NCBI RefSeq assembly: GCF_001586215.1
Contig: NZ_CP014634.1
Coordinates: forward strand, 434,001-498,000
Direction: 5' to 3'
Origin: Corynebacterium simulans
GTDB lineage: Bacteria > Actinomycetota > Actinomycetes > Mycobacteriales > Mycobacteriaceae
DNA length: 64,000 nt
The position numbers and the translations under genes were made by a program. Of this stretch, positions 43,877-54,390 are shown piece by piece (within the stretch, counting starts at the first letter, position 1; each line of letters starts with the position of its first letter). Under the pieces are notes generated by a model. The model was not told the DNA's origin. It did no database searches and worked only from the letters and a program-made list of their open reading frames with translations.

Positions 43877-46800
43877 TTACTGGCTTACAGAGATCACATT
43901 CTTCCCGCCGACCTTCGCGCCGGTGACATCGATCTTGTCCAGTTCGAACATGGCGGAAAGGAAATCCGCCATCCACTGCAGCAGCTCGATATCCCGCAAC
44001 TTCGGGGAGGTGACGTTGCGGCCGGCCTTCGGGAACCCCAGCTGAATGGCCTTGGCCGCGGCGCGGTAATTGGAGCCCGGGTAAAGGCGCTTCAAGCGCA
44101 CCTGCTTCGAATCCGCCAAATCCACCGGGTGGACCTTAATACGGGTTCCCTGCACCGCAATATCGCCCACGCCTGCCCGGCGCGCCTGGTGACGCAGTCG
44201 AGCGACAGCCAGCAAACGGGTAACTGGCTCCGGCAGCGGGCCGTAGCGGTCTTCCATTTCTTCTACAGCCAACTGCAGATCGTTATTGTCCTTCGAGGCC
44301 GCGAGCTTGCGGTAGACCTCCAGGCGCAGGCGCTCGGAGTTGATGTAATCCTCTGGGATATGGGCGTCGACTGGCAGGTCGATGCGGATCTCCTTCGGTC
44401 CCTCGTCGGTGGCCTTCGGAACCTCGCCACGGGCAAGGGCCTTGAAGGTCTCCACTGCCTCCCCGACCAAGCGGACATAAAGGTCGAAGCCGACACCCGC
44501 GATGTGGCCGGACTGCTGCGCGCCCAAGACGTTGCCGGCACCGCGCATCTCCAAGTCCTTCATCGCCACGGCCATGCCGGCGCCCAGATCATTGTTCTGG
44601 GCGATGGTTGCCAGGCGGTCATAGGAGGTCTCGGTCAGCGTGGCGCCCTTCGGGTACAGGAAGTAGGCATAGCCGCGCTCACGGGAACGACCCACGCGCC
44701 CGCGCAGCTGGTGGAGCTGAGACAGGCCCATGTGGTGCGCGTTTTCCACGATGAGCGTATTCGCATTAGCGATGTCCAGGCCGGTTTCCACGATCGTGGT
44801 ACAAACCAGGACGTCGTACTCGCGGTTCCAGAAGCCCTGCACCGTCCGTTCGAGGGCTTCCTCGTTCATCTGGCCGTGCGCCACGACGATGCGCGCCTCC
44901 GGCACGAGATCGCGGAGCTCGCGGGCCTTCTTTTCAATGTCAGAGACCTTGTTGTGGATGAAGAAGGTCTGGCCGTCTCGCAGCAGCTCGCGGCGGATCG
45001 CCGCAGCAATCTGTTTGTCCTCGTAAGCACCCACGTAAGTCAGGACCGGATGGCGGTCTTCCGGCGGGGTCAGGATGGTAGACATCTCGCGGATGCCCGC
45101 CATGGACATCTCGAGGGTGCGCGGAATTGGGGTCGCAGACATCGTCAGCACGTCAACGGAGGCTTTAAGCGCCTTGATATGTTCCTTATGCTCCACGCCG
45201 AAGCGCTGCTCCTCGTCTACAACGATTAGCCCTAGGTTCTTCCAATGCACACCTGTTTGCAGCAGGCGATGCGTTCCGATGACGATATCGACGGAACCGT
45301 CTGCCAGACCGGAGACAATCTCCTTGGCGTCCTTCGTCGACGTAAAGCGGGACAGCACCTGAATGTTGACCGGGAAACCGGTCATGCGCTCGCGGAAGGT
45401 ATCAGCATGCTGTTGCGCCAGCAAGGTGGTCGGCACCAAAACCGCCACCTGCATTCCGTCCTGCACCGCCTTGAAGGCTGCGCGCACCGCTACCTCGGTC
45501 TTGCCATAGCCCACATCGCCGACGACGACGCGGTCCATCGGCACGCTGGATTCCATATCCTGCTTCACAGAGTCGATGGCCATCATCTGATCTTCAGTCT
45601 CGACATATGGGAAGTTATCTTCCATCTCCGCCTGCCACGGGTTATCCGGCGCAAACTGGTGTCCCGGCGCGGCTTGGCGCTTGGCATAAAGCTCCACCAG
45701 CTCGCCCGCGATTTCGCGGACTGCGGCGCGGGCTTTCTTCTTGGTGTTCTTCCAGTCCGAGCCGCCCATCTTGGACAGCGTCGGCTTCTCGCCGCCGGTG
45801 TACTTGGAGAGCAGATCCAGCGAGTCCATCGGGACCCAGAGCTGATCGGCCGGCTGACCGCGCTTCGAGGAAGCGTACTCCAGCACGATGTACTCACGTC
45901 GGGAGGTTTCATCACCCGACTGAATCGTGCGCTCGGCCATCTTGAGGAAGCGGCCAATGCCGTGGGTTTCGTGCACCACGTGGTCGCCCTGTTTGAGCGC
46001 GAGCGGATCGACGCGGTTGCGGCGCTTTGCTGGGCGTCGCTTAGCGCCGGCGATGTCGCCCACGCGATTACCCGTCAGGTCGGTCTCCGTAATGACAACC
46101 AACGGGAGCTGTTCCTTCTGCGAGCCGCCGGCGCTGCGGGCCTTCGGGAATACCAAGCCCGCATGTGAAAGCGCCTGATACAAAGTGACCTCGCCAGGCG
46201 TCGGCTCCCAGCCAGGAGTCGCGACCTTGGTGCGGATGCCCTTTTCCGCAAAACGCTCAACCATGCGCTTGATGGCACCCTGAGCCGGCGCGATAAACGC
46301 CGCACGGCCGCCGTCGCGGGTATGCGCGAGCAGCTGCGCCATCATGGCGTCGATTTCCTTAATGTCACCACGCGGCGTCGGGCCCGGTTCATACTCGAGC
46401 GGCAAGGTCTGCGCCTCGTCGGCCATGAACATTCCAGGGGGCGCAAAGGTCCACAGCGGCAAACTCGCATTAGCGCACGTTGCTTCCAAAGACTCGTAGG
46501 AACGGTAGCTAGCGGCCTCGGTGTCCAGGCCTTCAGCGGTCAAAGGACCATCCGCCCCCATGGCAGCGGCTTCCCAACCGGCAGCCAAGAATTCCGCGTC
46601 CGTGGACTCTAGATCCGCAATACGGGTGCGAATCTTTTCCGGCGCGACCAGCAGCACGTGGGTACCCTCCGGCATGAATTCGGGAAGGGTGACCAGCGGG
46701 GCGTCGCTAAGCACCGCCAGCAGCGCCTCCATGCCGTCGGCCGGAATATGCTCACCTACCTTGGTCAAAAGCTCCACGAGGGCAGCATTGCCCGGGTGCT

Positions 46801-47533
46801 GCAGGGCAAGGTCTTGGGCACGCTTGGCGACGTCGTCAGTAATCGGAAGCTCACGCGCCGGGAAGATGTCCACCGCGCCGACCTCAATCTCTGGAATCGC
46901 GCGCTGATCAGCGACGGAAAATTGCCTGATATCGGTAATTTCATCGCCCCAGAACTCCACACGCACCGGGTAATCGAGCGTCGTGGGAAAGACATCCAAG
47001 ATGCCGCCGCGGACGGCATACTCGCCGCGCTTGGCCACCATGTCCACGTGCTTGTAGGCACGAAACTCCAGCTGTGAGACGATGGCCTCGAGCTCGATTT
47101 CCATGTCCTCGGCCAGGCTGATCGGACTGCGGCCTTCCACGTTTTTCAAGATCGGTTGGCTATATCCACGCGCTGCTGTGACGACGACGCGCAGCTTGCC
47201 TTCTGCAATGCGGTGCAGCACCTGCGCGCGGCGGCCCACGATATCCGCGCCGGGCGAAAGGCGTTCGTGTGGAAGGGTTTCCCAGGCCGGGAACTGGGCA
47301 ACCTTGTCCCCCATCATCGCGGTTAACTCCGCGGTGAGGTCCTCGGCCTCACGGCCGGTGGCGGTAACGACGAGAACGGGCGCCTGATTCGCCAGCGTGC
47401 CGATAGCCCACGGGCGCGCTTGGTCGATGCCGGTGATGTGCAGGTGTGGCTCGCCTACCTGGGTGGCAAGCCCTTTGAGTTTCGGGTCGGAAGCCGCGAC
47501 CTTGAGTAGTCCGGCGAGCATCGGCGTTGCCAC
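43877..47533 (-). CDS. mfd: Transcription-repair coupling factor
   Basis: A 1218-residue DNA translocase that removes stalled RNA polymerase and recruits UvrA. Order: UvrB-homology region with [23 protein letters not shown]-polymerase interaction domain with [17 protein letters not shown] (about residues 520-540); helicase motor with Walker [19 protein letters not shown] (about 665-682), [14 protein letters not shown] (about 770), [12 protein letters not shown] and [17 protein letters not shown]; then the C-terminal TRCF domain. The start is GTG 47533, directly abutting the stop codon of the TetR gene, so the two are co-transcribed. Length is normal. Confidence 0.97.
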   Translation of the reverse strand: MATPMLAGLLKVAASDPKLKGLATQVGEPHLHITGIDQARPWAIGTLANQAPVLVVTATGREAEDLTAELTAMMGDKVAQFPAWETLPHERLSPGADIVGRRAQVLHRIAEGKLRVVVTAARGYSQPILKNVEGRSPISLAEDMEIELEAIVSQLEFRAYKHVDMVAKRGEYAVRGGILDVFPTTLDYPVRVEFWGDEITDIRQFSVADQRAIPEIEVGAVDIFPARELPITDDVAKRAQDLALQHPGNAALVELLTKVGEHIPADGMEALLAVLSDAPLVTLPEFMPEGTHVLLVAPEKIRTRIADLESTDAEFLAAGWEAAAMGADGPLTAEGLDTEAASYRSYESLEATCANASLPLWTFAPPGMFMADEAQTLPLEYEPGPTPRGDIKEIDAMMAQLLAHTRDGGRAAFIAPAQGAIKRMVERFAEKGIRTKVATPGWEPTPGEVTLYQALSHAGLVFPKARSAGGSQKEQLPLVVITETDLTGNRVGDIAGAKRRPAKRRNRVDPLALKQGDHVVHETHGIGRFLKMAERTIQSGDETSRREYIVLEYASSKRGQPADQLWVPMDSLDLLSKYTGGEKPTLSKMGGSDWKNTKKKARAAVREIAGELVELYAKRQAAPGHQFAPDNPWQAEMEDNFPYVETEDQMMAIDSVKQDMESSVPMDRVVVGDVGYGKTEVAVRAAFKAVQDGMQVAVLVPTTLLAQQHADTFRERMTGFPVNIQVLSRFTSTKDAKEIVSGLADGSVDIVIGTHRLLQTGVHWKNLGLIVVDEEQRFGVEHKEHIKALKASVDVLTMSATPIPRTLEMSMAGIREMSTILTPPEDRHPVLTYVGAYEDKQIAAAIRRELLRDGQTFFIHNKVSDIEKKARELRDLVPEARIVVAHGQMNEEALERTVQGFWNREYDVLVCTTIVETGLDIANANTLIVENAHHMGLSQLHQLRGRVGRSRERGYAYFLYPKGATLTETSYDRLATIAQNNDLGAGMAVAMKDLEMRGAGNVLGAQQSGHIAGVGFDLYVRLVGEAVETFKALARGEVPKATDEGPKEIRIDLPVDAHIPEDYINSERLRLEVYRKLAASKDNNDLQLAVEEMEDRYGPLPEPVTRLLAVARLRHQARRAGVGDIAVQGTRIKVHPVDLADSKQVRLKRLYPGSNYRAAAKAIQLGFPKAGRNVTSPKLRDIELLQWMADFLSAMFELDKIDVTGAKVGGKNVISVSQ

Positions 47534-48166
47534 TTAGTTAGTTCCTCTCAGTTTTGGCTTAGCTTCCATTCCAGACAGCCCATTCCAGCACAAGTTTACG
47601 ATGTGCGCAGCCACCACTTCCTTTGCCGGCTGGCGGGTATCCAGCCACCATTGGGCGGTCATCGAGACCATGCCGACTAGCGCTTGGGCATAAAGTCCTG
47701 CCAGTTTCGCGTCGAGGCCGCGGCGCTCGAAGGCGGCGCCCAAGATATAGGAGACCTGCCCCACGGAGGAATTAAGCAAAGTGGAATAGGAGCGTTCGTC
47801 GCCGGGCTTGGAGTCGCGTACGAGGATTAAGAATCCATCGGTTTCTTGCTCCACGTAGTTTAAAAGTGCGACAGTGGCTTTCTCGATGCGCTCGCGCCAG
47901 GTGCCTTCGCTAAGCGAATGCGTGATCACCTTCTCCAGGGCGAGCATCTCGCGGTCCACGATGACCGCATAGAGGCCTTCTTTTCCCCCGAAGTGCTCAT
48001 AGACCACGGGCTTGGAAACGCCAGCTCGCGCCGCAATCTCCTCCACGCTGGCTCCGTCGAACCCCAGCTCGGCAAAAGCCGCTCGGCCAATCACGATCAA
48101 TTGCTCGCGACGTTCGCGTCCAGTCATCCTCTGTCGAACCATGCGATCAAGCTTAGTGGGTGGCAT
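47534..48166 (-). CDS. TetR-family regulator upstream of mfd
   Basis: A 210-residue regulator with a clear HTH: VEEIAARAGVSKPVVYEHFGGKEGLYAVI (split here as VEEIAARAGVSKPVV and YEHFGGKEGL). Its stop codon is immediately followed by the mfd GTG start, a coupling kept in mycobacteria (Rv1019-Rv1020) as I recall. In-frame ATGs exist at 48166 and, a few residues later, before VRQRMTGRERR. Its ligand and targets are unknown; control of the mfd operon is an inference. Confidence 0.88.
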   Translation of the reverse strand: MPPTKLDRMVRQRMTGRERREQLIVIGRAAFAELGFDGASVEEIAARAGVSKPVVYEHFGGKEGLYAVIVDREMLALEKVITHSLSEGTWRERIEKATVALLNYVEQETDGFLILVRDSKPGDERSYSTLLNSSVGQVSYILGAAFERRGLDAKLAGLYAQALVGMVSMTAQWWLDTRQPAKEVVAAHIVNLCWNGLSGMEAKPKLRGTN

Positions 48167-48191
48167 TTGTAATTAAGGCATACGCGTCAGG

Positions 48192-48197
48192 TACTAT
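48192..48197 (+). promoter_or_regulatory. Possible -10 element of the tRNA-Gln gene
   Basis: TACTAT lies about 30 bases upstream of the tRNA 5' end, with TTGTAA at 48167-48172 as a candidate -35 (19-base spacing). Confidence 0.4.
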
Positions 48198-48226
48198 TAG
48201 CAACGCACGCCTTGAGCGCGCGGTTA

Positions 48227-48301
48227 TTCCCCATGGTGTAATCGGCAACACTACGGTTTTTGGTACCGTCATTCTAGGTTCGAGTCCTGGTGGGGAAGCC
48301 A
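48227..48301 (+). tRNA. tRNA-Gln (anticodon UUG)
   Basis: A complete cloverleaf: acceptor TTCCCCA/TGGGGAA with discriminator G (typical of Gln), D-stem GTG/CAC, anticodon stem ACGGT/ACCGT with loop TTTTGGT giving anticodon TTG, T-stem CTAGG/CCTGG with loop TTCGAGT. CCA is encoded at 48299-48301. A strong terminator follows. Confidence 0.95.
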
Positions 48302-48305
48302 AGGA

Positions 48306-48343
48306 AACTCCTGCTCACTTCGCATTTCGAAGGAGCAGGAGTT
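48306..48343 (+). terminator. Intrinsic terminator of tRNA-Gln
   Basis: A perfect 11-bp stem (AACTCCTGCTC 48306-48316, GAGCAGGAGTT 48333-48343) followed by CTTTTATTTT. Confidence 0.85.
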
Positions 48344-48368
48344 CTTTTATTTTGAGACCTCGAAAAGC

Positions 48369-50000
48369 CTAGGAAGTCGCAGACGGAGTCGCGTACGGGC
48401 TACGGGATGAGTCCACTACTTGCCCAGCATGTGCGCTATGCGACGCCCCAGCAGACTTCTCGAATACAAGCGCCGCCGGCTTGACGCGAACGTCGGGTTT
48501 TTCGCCCTTGTTCACCACAACCATCTGGCCCATCATGCCCTTGTCCTCGTGCAGGAGCATGTGGCAGTGGTACATGTACGGAATGGTCTTATCCGGGAAG
48601 TAGCCCAACTCCACGAGCAGCTTGGCGGTTGCCTTGGGCGGAAGATTGACGATGTCCTTCCAGCCCATCGTCGGAACCGCGATGTCCTTGCCATCGCCAT
48701 AGTCATAAGACAAGACCTTGAAACGCGAATTGTGGATGTGGAAGTTGTGCGGCCAATCGCTATTTTCGTTGGTCACAGTCCATACCTCAGGCTTGTCTTC
48801 CTCGATTACGGTGTCCACGCGGGCCATGTCCATGGACTCACCGTTAATCATGAAGGTATTGAGCACGAACTCGCGCTCGGTCAGCCCCTCGGCAGACGGG
48901 ACGTCGGCAGCCGCGGGATCCAAGGTTTGCGGCAGAGCTGGCACTGCAGGCGCATCCTCCCCCGGCGCGGTGATATGCAGGATGTCAAAGCTGTCCTTGA
49001 AGCCAAAGTCCGCAGAGTACTCATCTTCGGGGATGCTGAAGTTGTCCTTGCGCGGCACCGACTGCAACACCACGTCCTTGCCGGGCTCCAAGTCCACGAG
49101 GACCTCGATGCGCTCGCCTGGTCCGATGAGAAGCTCGTCAACCTCAACGGGGGCGTCGAGAAGCCCGGAGTCAGTAGCGATGACGTTAAACGGCGTCCCA
49201 TTATCCAAGGCCAGTGTGTAGAAACGCATCGAAGCGCCGTTGAGCAAGCGCAGGCGAACCCGGCGCGTGGTCGCGGCGAAAGAAGCATTCGTGATGCCGT
49301 TAACCACAGGAGTAGTGCCCATGAGACCGAGAGTGCCGTCAACCTGGTGATCGAACTGGCCGTCCTCAGTGAACTTCGCATCCATAATGACCACCGGAAT
49401 GTCATCCACGCCGTACTCAGAAGGAATGTCGAGCTTATCCGATACGTCGTCGTCCAAGATAAACATGCCAGCAAGTCCGCGGTAGGCATGGGTTGCCGTG
49501 GCCATATGCGGGTGCGGGTGATACCAGACGGTGGCGGCGGGCTGGGAAACTTCCCACTGTGGCTTCCATGTCTTGCCCACCTCAATCGGCGAGTGTGGTC
49601 CACCATCGGAATAGGCCGGAAGCTTCATTCCGTGCCAGTGCACTGTGGTCATTTCCACCAGGTTGTTGGTGATTTCCGCGCGAACCTTGTCGCCCTTGTG
49701 TGCGCGCAGCGTCGGGCCAAGGAACGGGCCGTTAAAGCCCCAAGTGCGGGTGTTGTTATTGCCAGAGATAACCTCCGAATGGCCGTCTTGGGCCGTGAGC
49801 TTAAAGACCCTTGTACCGCCATCCATCTCACCTTCTAAAAGTGGCGGGATAGGAAGCGGCCGCGGCGCCGCGTCATAGCCCACCGGGGCCGGCTGATCCT
49901 TATTTTTCGTATTGGCACAAGCCGTGATGGCCGCACCCGCCGCAGCGGCAGAAGCAGTAAACAAGACACCTTTAAAAAAGACACGACGCGTAAAACCCAT
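48369..50000 (-). CDS. Multicopper oxidase, Tat-exported putative lipoprotein
   Basis: A 543-residue CueO-like copper oxidase. The N-terminus GFTRRVFFKGVLFTASAAAA has a twin-arginine motif, and ITAC (Cys 28) fits a lipobox, so it is likely folded in the cytoplasm, exported by Tat and lipid-anchored. All four copper-ligand blocks are present: TTVHWHGMKL, WYHPHPHMATATHAY, NFHIHNSRF and YHCHMLLHEDKGMMGQM. The final His-Ser-Ala stretch may add weak metal binding. The family oxidises Cu(I) and protects against copper. No copper sensor is adjacent. An expected two-component pair seen near the C. glutamicum homologue is absent here. Confidence 0.93.
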   Translation of the reverse strand: MGFTRRVFFKGVLFTASAAAAGAAITACANTKNKDQPAPVGYDAAPRPLPIPPLLEGEMDGGTRVFKLTAQDGHSEVISGNNNTRTWGFNGPFLGPTLRAHKGDKVRAEITNNLVEMTTVHWHGMKLPAYSDGGPHSPIEVGKTWKPQWEVSQPAATVWYHPHPHMATATHAYRGLAGMFILDDDVSDKLDIPSEYGVDDIPVVIMDAKFTEDGQFDHQVDGTLGLMGTTPVVNGITNASFAATTRRVRLRLLNGASMRFYTLALDNGTPFNVIATDSGLLDAPVEVDELLIGPGERIEVLVDLEPGKDVVLQSVPRKDNFSIPEDEYSADFGFKDSFDILHITAPGEDAPAVPALPQTLDPAAADVPSAEGLTEREFVLNTFMINGESMDMARVDTVIEEDKPEVWTVTNENSDWPHNFHIHNSRFKVLSYDYGDGKDIAVPTMGWKDIVNLPPKATAKLLVELGYFPDKTIPYMYHCHMLLHEDKGMMGQMVVVNKGEKPDVRVKPAALVFEKSAGASHSAHAGQVVDSSRSPYATPSATS

Positions 50001-50079
50001 AAATTCCAGAGTATTTTAGTTGGCTACTAAGCCAAACCTATTTCGGCCAATTCAGGTATTAATCACATACGCTTGATTT

Positions 50080-51324
50080 ATGCCGATCCCAGACCAAGAG
50101 GCTCGTCCAGCCCGCCTTTTCGCATCTTCAAACGCCTTACAAGGCATCGGTGACCAATTAGTCTCCGGAAAGACCGTCCTGCCCTGGCTCTTTGCGCAGC
50201 TGGGCGTCCCGCACTCTTTTACCGCACTCCTGGTGCCTATCCGAGAGTCTGGCTCCATGCTCCCACAGGCCGCACTGACCCCGTGGGTAACTTCCCGTCC
50301 GACCCGCAAGAAGCTATGGGTGTGGGGCTCGGTCGTTCAAGGCATCAGTGCCCTCGTGATTGCAGGTGCCGCAGCGGTATTTGAAGGTTGGGTTCTCGGC
50401 ACGATAACCATCGCCGCGCTTGCCGTGCTTTCTGTTTTCCGCGCTTTGTGCTCGCTGACGGGAAAAGACGTCCAAGGCCGGACCATTTCTAAAGGCAGCC
50501 GCGGTGAGGTGACGGGGCTTGCTGCTCAAGCATCGGGCGCGGTAACCCTACTCGTTGGCCTTGTGCTCGCGTTCTTGGGCCAGCTTCCGCCACTGGGGCT
50601 TGCCGCAGTTCTCGGTGGCGGTGCGCTGAGTTGGTTCGTTGCGGCAGCGATATTCTCCTCCATCGATGAGCCCGTTCCGGATGAAGCAGAAACCGCGGCC
50701 GCCAAAAAGGATGCATCCGAGGGTCCCCGTTGGTGGAGCGATACTTGGAAGCTATATACCTCCGACGAAGATTTCCGCCGCTTTGTTAACGTGCGCGCCC
50801 TTTTGCTGGTGACTGCGCTATCAACCACTTTCATCGTCACGCTTTCCCATCAAAGCGGCACCACGGTGCTCAGCGGACTCGCAGGCTTCGTGCTTGCTTC
50901 TGGCCTTGCCAACTTAGTGGGAGGAAAAATTTCCGGCATCTGGTCGGATCGCTCTTCCCGATTGGTGATGTCGTGGGCGTCGGTTGCGGCGTCGCTGACC
51001 CTAATCCTCGTGGTCGCTTGTGCTCATTGGGCACCAACCTGGGTTTGTGCTTGGGCTTTGCCGCTGGGGTTCTTTTTGGTCAACCTCGCGCACACAGGCA
51101 TCCGCGTCGCGCGTAAGACTTACATCGTGGACATGGCAGGTGGCGATAAGCGCACCTTTTATGTCGGTGCGGCCAACACGATGATGGGCGCAATCTTGCT
51201 TGTTGTAGGCGCAATCTCCGCAGTCATTTCCCTTGCCGGGCCTACCGCTGCCCTGCTTTTCTTGGCTGCACTCGGCTTCATCGGAGCTTGGCGCGCCAGG
51301 ATGCTGCGTGAGGTCTCTGCCTAG
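50080..51324 (+). CDS. MFS transporter
   Basis: A 414-residue protein with about 11-12 membrane segments and a central polar loop (DEAETAAAKKDASEGPRWW) between the two halves. It has MFS-like loop patterns (TSRPTRKKLWVWG between segments 2 and 3; GGKISGIWSDRSSRLVM in the second half) but no motif that names a substrate. It lies between the multicopper oxidase and glmU. Start ATG 50080 is supported by no obvious ribosome site. Confidence 0.8.
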   Translation: MPIPDQEARPARLFASSNALQGIGDQLVSGKTVLPWLFAQLGVPHSFTALLVPIRESGSMLPQAALTPWVTSRPTRKKLWVWGSVVQGISALVIAGAAAVFEGWVLGTITIAALAVLSVFRALCSLTGKDVQGRTISKGSRGEVTGLAAQASGAVTLLVGLVLAFLGQLPPLGLAAVLGGGALSWFVAAAIFSSIDEPVPDEAETAAAKKDASEGPRWWSDTWKLYTSDEDFRRFVNVRALLLVTALSTTFIVTLSHQSGTTVLSGLAGFVLASGLANLVGGKISGIWSDRSSRLVMSWASVAASLTLILVVACAHWAPTWVCAWALPLGFFLVNLAHTGIRVARKTYIVDMAGGDKRTFYVGAANTMMGAILLVVGAISAVISLAGPTAALLFLAALGFIGAWRARMLREVSA

Positions 51325-51444
51325 TTCATAGCAAAGCCAGCGCCGAACTGGGGTGTGCTTTATCCCCCAATAACTACGTGGGGCGTTAAGATGTGGGACA
51401 TTACTCCCTAAATAAGACTCGACGACAGGAGAACGAAGAAACTC

Positions 51445-52890
51445 GTGGCAGATACAACTAAGTGCGCGATTGTTGTTCTAGCAGCGGGCGCTGGCACCCG
51501 AATGAAATCCGCAAAGCAAAAGACTTTGCACGAAATCGGCGGGCGCCCGCTCATCGGGCACGCGCTGCATGCTGCGGCTGGTATGCACCCGGAGCACCTC
51601 GTCGCCGTCGTCGGCCACCAGCGCGAGCAGGTCTCTCCCGCCATTGAGGCCATCGCCGCAGAACTGGGAACCGAAGTCTCCCAGGCAGTGCAGGAAGAAC
51701 AAAACGGCACCGGCCACGCAGTGCAGTGCGGTCTCGAGCCACTCCCCGACTTCGATGGCACCGTCATCGTCACCAACGGTGACGTCCCCCTTCTTCGCAC
51801 TGAGACCATCCGCGAGCTTTTCGACGCCCACGTTACCGCCGGCAACGCCGTGACGGTTCTGTCGATGCAGCTTGCTGACCCAACCGGTTATGGCCGCATC
51901 GTCCGCGGCGCAGATGGCAATGTCGAAGCCATCGTTGAGCAGAAGGATGCAGCAAGCGAGCAGCTTTCCATCGACGAGGTCAACTCCGGCGTATTCGCTT
52001 TCGACGGCGCAATTCTGCGCGACGCCCTAACCAAGCTCGATTCCAACAACGCCCAGGGCGAGCTCTACATCACTGACGTTTTGGAAATCGCCCGCACCGC
52101 AGGCCACAACGTCGGCGCGCACATTGCTGCCGACGCCGGCGAGCTGGCAGGCGTCAATGACCGCGTCCAGCTCGCCGCAGCTGGCCGCGAGCTCAACCGC
52201 CGCACCGTGGAAGCCGCCATGCGCGGCGGTGCCACCATCGTCGACCCTGCCACCACCTGGATTGGCGTTGACGTCACCATTGGCTGCGACGTTCTCATCC
52301 ACCCGGGCACCCAGCTGTGGGGCAAGACCCACATCGCTGATGGCGCAGAAATCGGACCAGACACCACCTTGACCGATATGCAGGTCGGCGAGGGCGCCAA
52401 GGTCATCCGCACCCACGGTTCCGAGTCTGTGATTGGCGCTAACGCCAACGTCGGCCCGTTTACCTTCATCCGCCCGAAGACCGAGCTCGGCGAAGGCGGT
52501 AAGCTCGGCGGCTTCGTCGAGGCAAAGAATGCCCAGATTGGACGCGGTTCCAAGGTTCCGCACCTGACCTACATCGGCGATGCCACCGTGGGCGAGGAAT
52601 CCAATATCGGCGCTTCCTCCGTATTCGTCAACTACGACGGTGTTAACAAGCATCACACCGTAATCGGCAGCCACGTGCGCACCGGATCTGACACGATGTT
52701 TATCGCACCAGTCAATGTCGGTGACGGCGCTTATTCCGGGGCGGGTACAGTTATCAAGGAAGATGTTCCTGCGGGAGCACTCGTGGTCTCCGGTGGCAAG
52801 CAGCGCAACATCGAAGGCTGGGTTCAAAAGAAGCGTCCGGGCACTCCGGCAGCAGAAGCTGCCGCCCGCGCACAGGACAACAACAAGTAA
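51445..52890 (+). CDS. glmU: Bifunctional N-acetylglucosamine-1-phosphate uridyltransferase/glucosamine-1-phosphate acetyltransferase
   Basis: A 481-residue enzyme making UDP-GlcNAc. The N-terminal pyrophosphorylase domain has LAAGAGTRMKSAKQKTLHEI (residues about 10-29) and TNGDVPLLR; the C-terminal left-handed beta-helix carries GKLGGFVEAKNAQIGRGS, HLTYIGDATVG and SSVFVNYDGVNKH, with the acetyltransferase residues. The last about 20 residues are a polar tail. Start is GTG 51445, with AGGAG 13 bases upstream. It is followed 15 bases later by prs, the usual actinobacterial glmU-prs operon. Confidence 0.97.
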   Translation: MADTTKCAIVVLAAGAGTRMKSAKQKTLHEIGGRPLIGHALHAAAGMHPEHLVAVVGHQREQVSPAIEAIAAELGTEVSQAVQEEQNGTGHAVQCGLEPLPDFDGTVIVTNGDVPLLRTETIRELFDAHVTAGNAVTVLSMQLADPTGYGRIVRGADGNVEAIVEQKDAASEQLSIDEVNSGVFAFDGAILRDALTKLDSNNAQGELYITDVLEIARTAGHNVGAHIAADAGELAGVNDRVQLAAAGRELNRRTVEAAMRGGATIVDPATTWIGVDVTIGCDVLIHPGTQLWGKTHIADGAEIGPDTTLTDMQVGEGAKVIRTHGSESVIGANANVGPFTFIRPKTELGEGGKLGGFVEAKNAQIGRGSKVPHLTYIGDATVGEESNIGASSVFVNYDGVNKHHTVIGSHVRTGSDTMFIAPVNVGDGAYSGAGTVIKEDVPAGALVVSGGKQRNIEGWVQKKRPGTPAAEAAARAQDNNK

Positions 52891-52905
52891 GGGGAATTAC
52901 CGCCC

Positions 52906-53880
52906 ATGACTGGCAAGGTAACCGGCAGCAGCAAGAATATGAAGCTCTTTTCTGGGCGTGCACACCCAGAATTGGCTGAGGCTGTGGCCAAGGAACTGAA
53001 GACGGACCTCGTTCCAACCACCGCTCGTGACTTTGCAAACGGTGAGATCTTCATCCGCTTCGAAGAGTCTGTCCGTGGTGCAGACTGCTTCGTAATGCAG
53101 TCCCACACCCAGCCGCTGAACAAGTGGCTGGTGGAGCAGCTCATCATGATCGATGCGCTCAAGCGTGGTTCCGCAAAGCGCATCACCGCTATCCTGCCGT
53201 TCTACCCATACGCACGTCAGGATAAGAAGCACCGCGGCCGCGAGCCGATCTCCGCTCGCCTCGTTGCTGACCTGCTGCAGGCAGCGGGCGCAGACCGCAT
53301 CGTTTCTGTTGACCTGCACACTGACCAGATCCAGGGATTCTTCGACGGCCCGGTCGATCACATGCACGCAATGCCGATCCTCGTGGACTACATCAAGTCC
53401 AAGTACTCCCTGGATAACCTCGCTGTGGTTTCCCCGGATGCTGGCCGCGTCAAGGTGGCTGAGAAGTGGGCGCATGAGCTTGGCGACGCCCCACTGTCCT
53501 TCGTTCACAAGACCCGTTCCACCGAGGTTGCTAACGAGACCGTATCTAACCGCGTTGTCGGTGAGGTCGAGGGCAAGGACTGCATCCTTCTGGATGACAT
53601 GATCGATACCGGCGGAACCATCGCTGGCGCAGTTCGTGTCCTGAAGGAAGCAGGCGCGAAGTCCGTCGTCATCGCTTGTACCCACGGCGTCTTCTCCGAT
53701 CCGGCACGTGAGCGTCTGTCCGAGTGCGGCGCTGAGGAAGTCATCACCACTGATACCCTTCCGCAGTCCACCGAGGGCTGGTCCAACCTGACCGTTCTTT
53801 CGATTGCTCCACTGCTGGCTCGTACCATCCACGAGATCTTCGAAAACGGCTCCGTAACCACGCTCTTCGAGTCGAACTAA
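52906..53880 (+). CDS. prs: Ribose-phosphate pyrophosphokinase
   Basis: A 324-residue enzyme forming PRPP from ribose-5-phosphate and ATP, for nucleotides, His, Trp and, in this group, the arabinan donor. It has VDLHTDQIQGFFDGPVDH (metal and ATP region, about residues 128-145), the flexible-loop KKHRGREPISAR, and the PRPP loop LLDDMIDTGGTIAGA (about 226-240). GGGGAA precedes ATG 52906. It follows glmU closely and ends at a strong terminator. Confidence 0.97.
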   Translation: MTGKVTGSSKNMKLFSGRAHPELAEAVAKELKTDLVPTTARDFANGEIFIRFEESVRGADCFVMQSHTQPLNKWLVEQLIMIDALKRGSAKRITAILPFYPYARQDKKHRGREPISARLVADLLQAAGADRIVSVDLHTDQIQGFFDGPVDHMHAMPILVDYIKSKYSLDNLAVVSPDAGRVKVAEKWAHELGDAPLSFVHKTRSTEVANETVSNRVVGEVEGKDCILLDDMIDTGGTIAGAVRVLKEAGAKSVVIACTHGVFSDPARERLSECGAEEVITTDTLPQSTEGWSNLTVLSIAPLLARTIHEIFENGSVTTLFESN

Positions 53881-53900
53881 GCACTTAATAAGCAGCACAT

Positions 53901-53935
53901 AAAAGACCGTCCAGCACACGGCTGGGCGGTCTTTT
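53901..53935 (+). terminator. Intrinsic terminator of glmU-prs
   Basis: Fifteen-base arms with one G-U position (AAAAGACCGTCCAGC 53901-53915, GCTGGGCGGTCTTTT 53921-53935), ending in a T-run. Confidence 0.85.
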
Positions 53936-54023
53936 CCATTTCCACAAACAGAAATGAATGAACCTGTGCTACGACTTGCATGTCGGCAACGGATACCGCA
54001 CCACAATGAAAGGACATAATGAT

Positions 54024-54266
54024 ATGACCTACAATGCGAACTATTTCTCTGGGGAAAGCAAATACAGCAAAGGTGTCGCAGCTGTGCTGTGCGTCCTTGG
54101 TCTCTTCCTTGTGGCTGGTCTACACCGCATATATGTGGGAAAGATCGGAACTGGTCTGCTCTGGCTCTTCACAGGAGGACTCTTCTTAGTGGGAACCATC
54201 GTGGATCTCATTATGATCGCCACAGGGGAATTCAAAGACAAGAGCGGATACAAGCTACTCTCCTAA
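54024..54266 (+). CDS. TM2-domain membrane protein
   Basis: An 80-residue protein with two hydrophobic helices. KGVAAVLCVLGLFLVAGLHRIYVGK followed by GTGLLWLFTGGLFLVGTIVD (quoted as two parts) is the TM2 pattern: the first helix ends at GxHRxYxGK and the second carries W and the D before the cytoplasmic end. ATG 54024 (MTYNANYF) has AAAGGA about nine bases upstream. TM2 proteins have no agreed function. A very strong hairpin follows immediately. Confidence 0.85.
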   Translation: MTYNANYFSGESKYSKGVAAVLCVLGLFLVAGLHRIYVGKIGTGLLWLFTGGLFLVGTIVDLIMIATGEFKDKSGYKLLS

Positions 54267-54270
54267 ACAG

Positions 54271-54320
54271 AACACAAGGAACCTCCACCTGAATTGATCC
54301 AGGTGGAGGTTCCTTGTGTT
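54271..54320 (+). terminator. Very long perfect hairpin terminator after the TM2 gene
   Basis: Two perfectly complementary 21-base arms (54271-54291 and 54300-54320) with an 8-base loop, followed by GTTGTTCTGCTTG. It is the longest perfect stem in the window. Confidence 0.75.
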
Positions 54321-54390
54321 GTTGTTCTGCTTGTTACATCTTAAGGTAATTCCGCCTGCACAATTGGACAGCCTGCATGAGCTTATCTCC

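Noticed and set aside
48420..49838. 472-codon frame antisense to the multicopper oxidase
   Set aside because: Shadow frame; the opposite strand has all copper-binding motifs.
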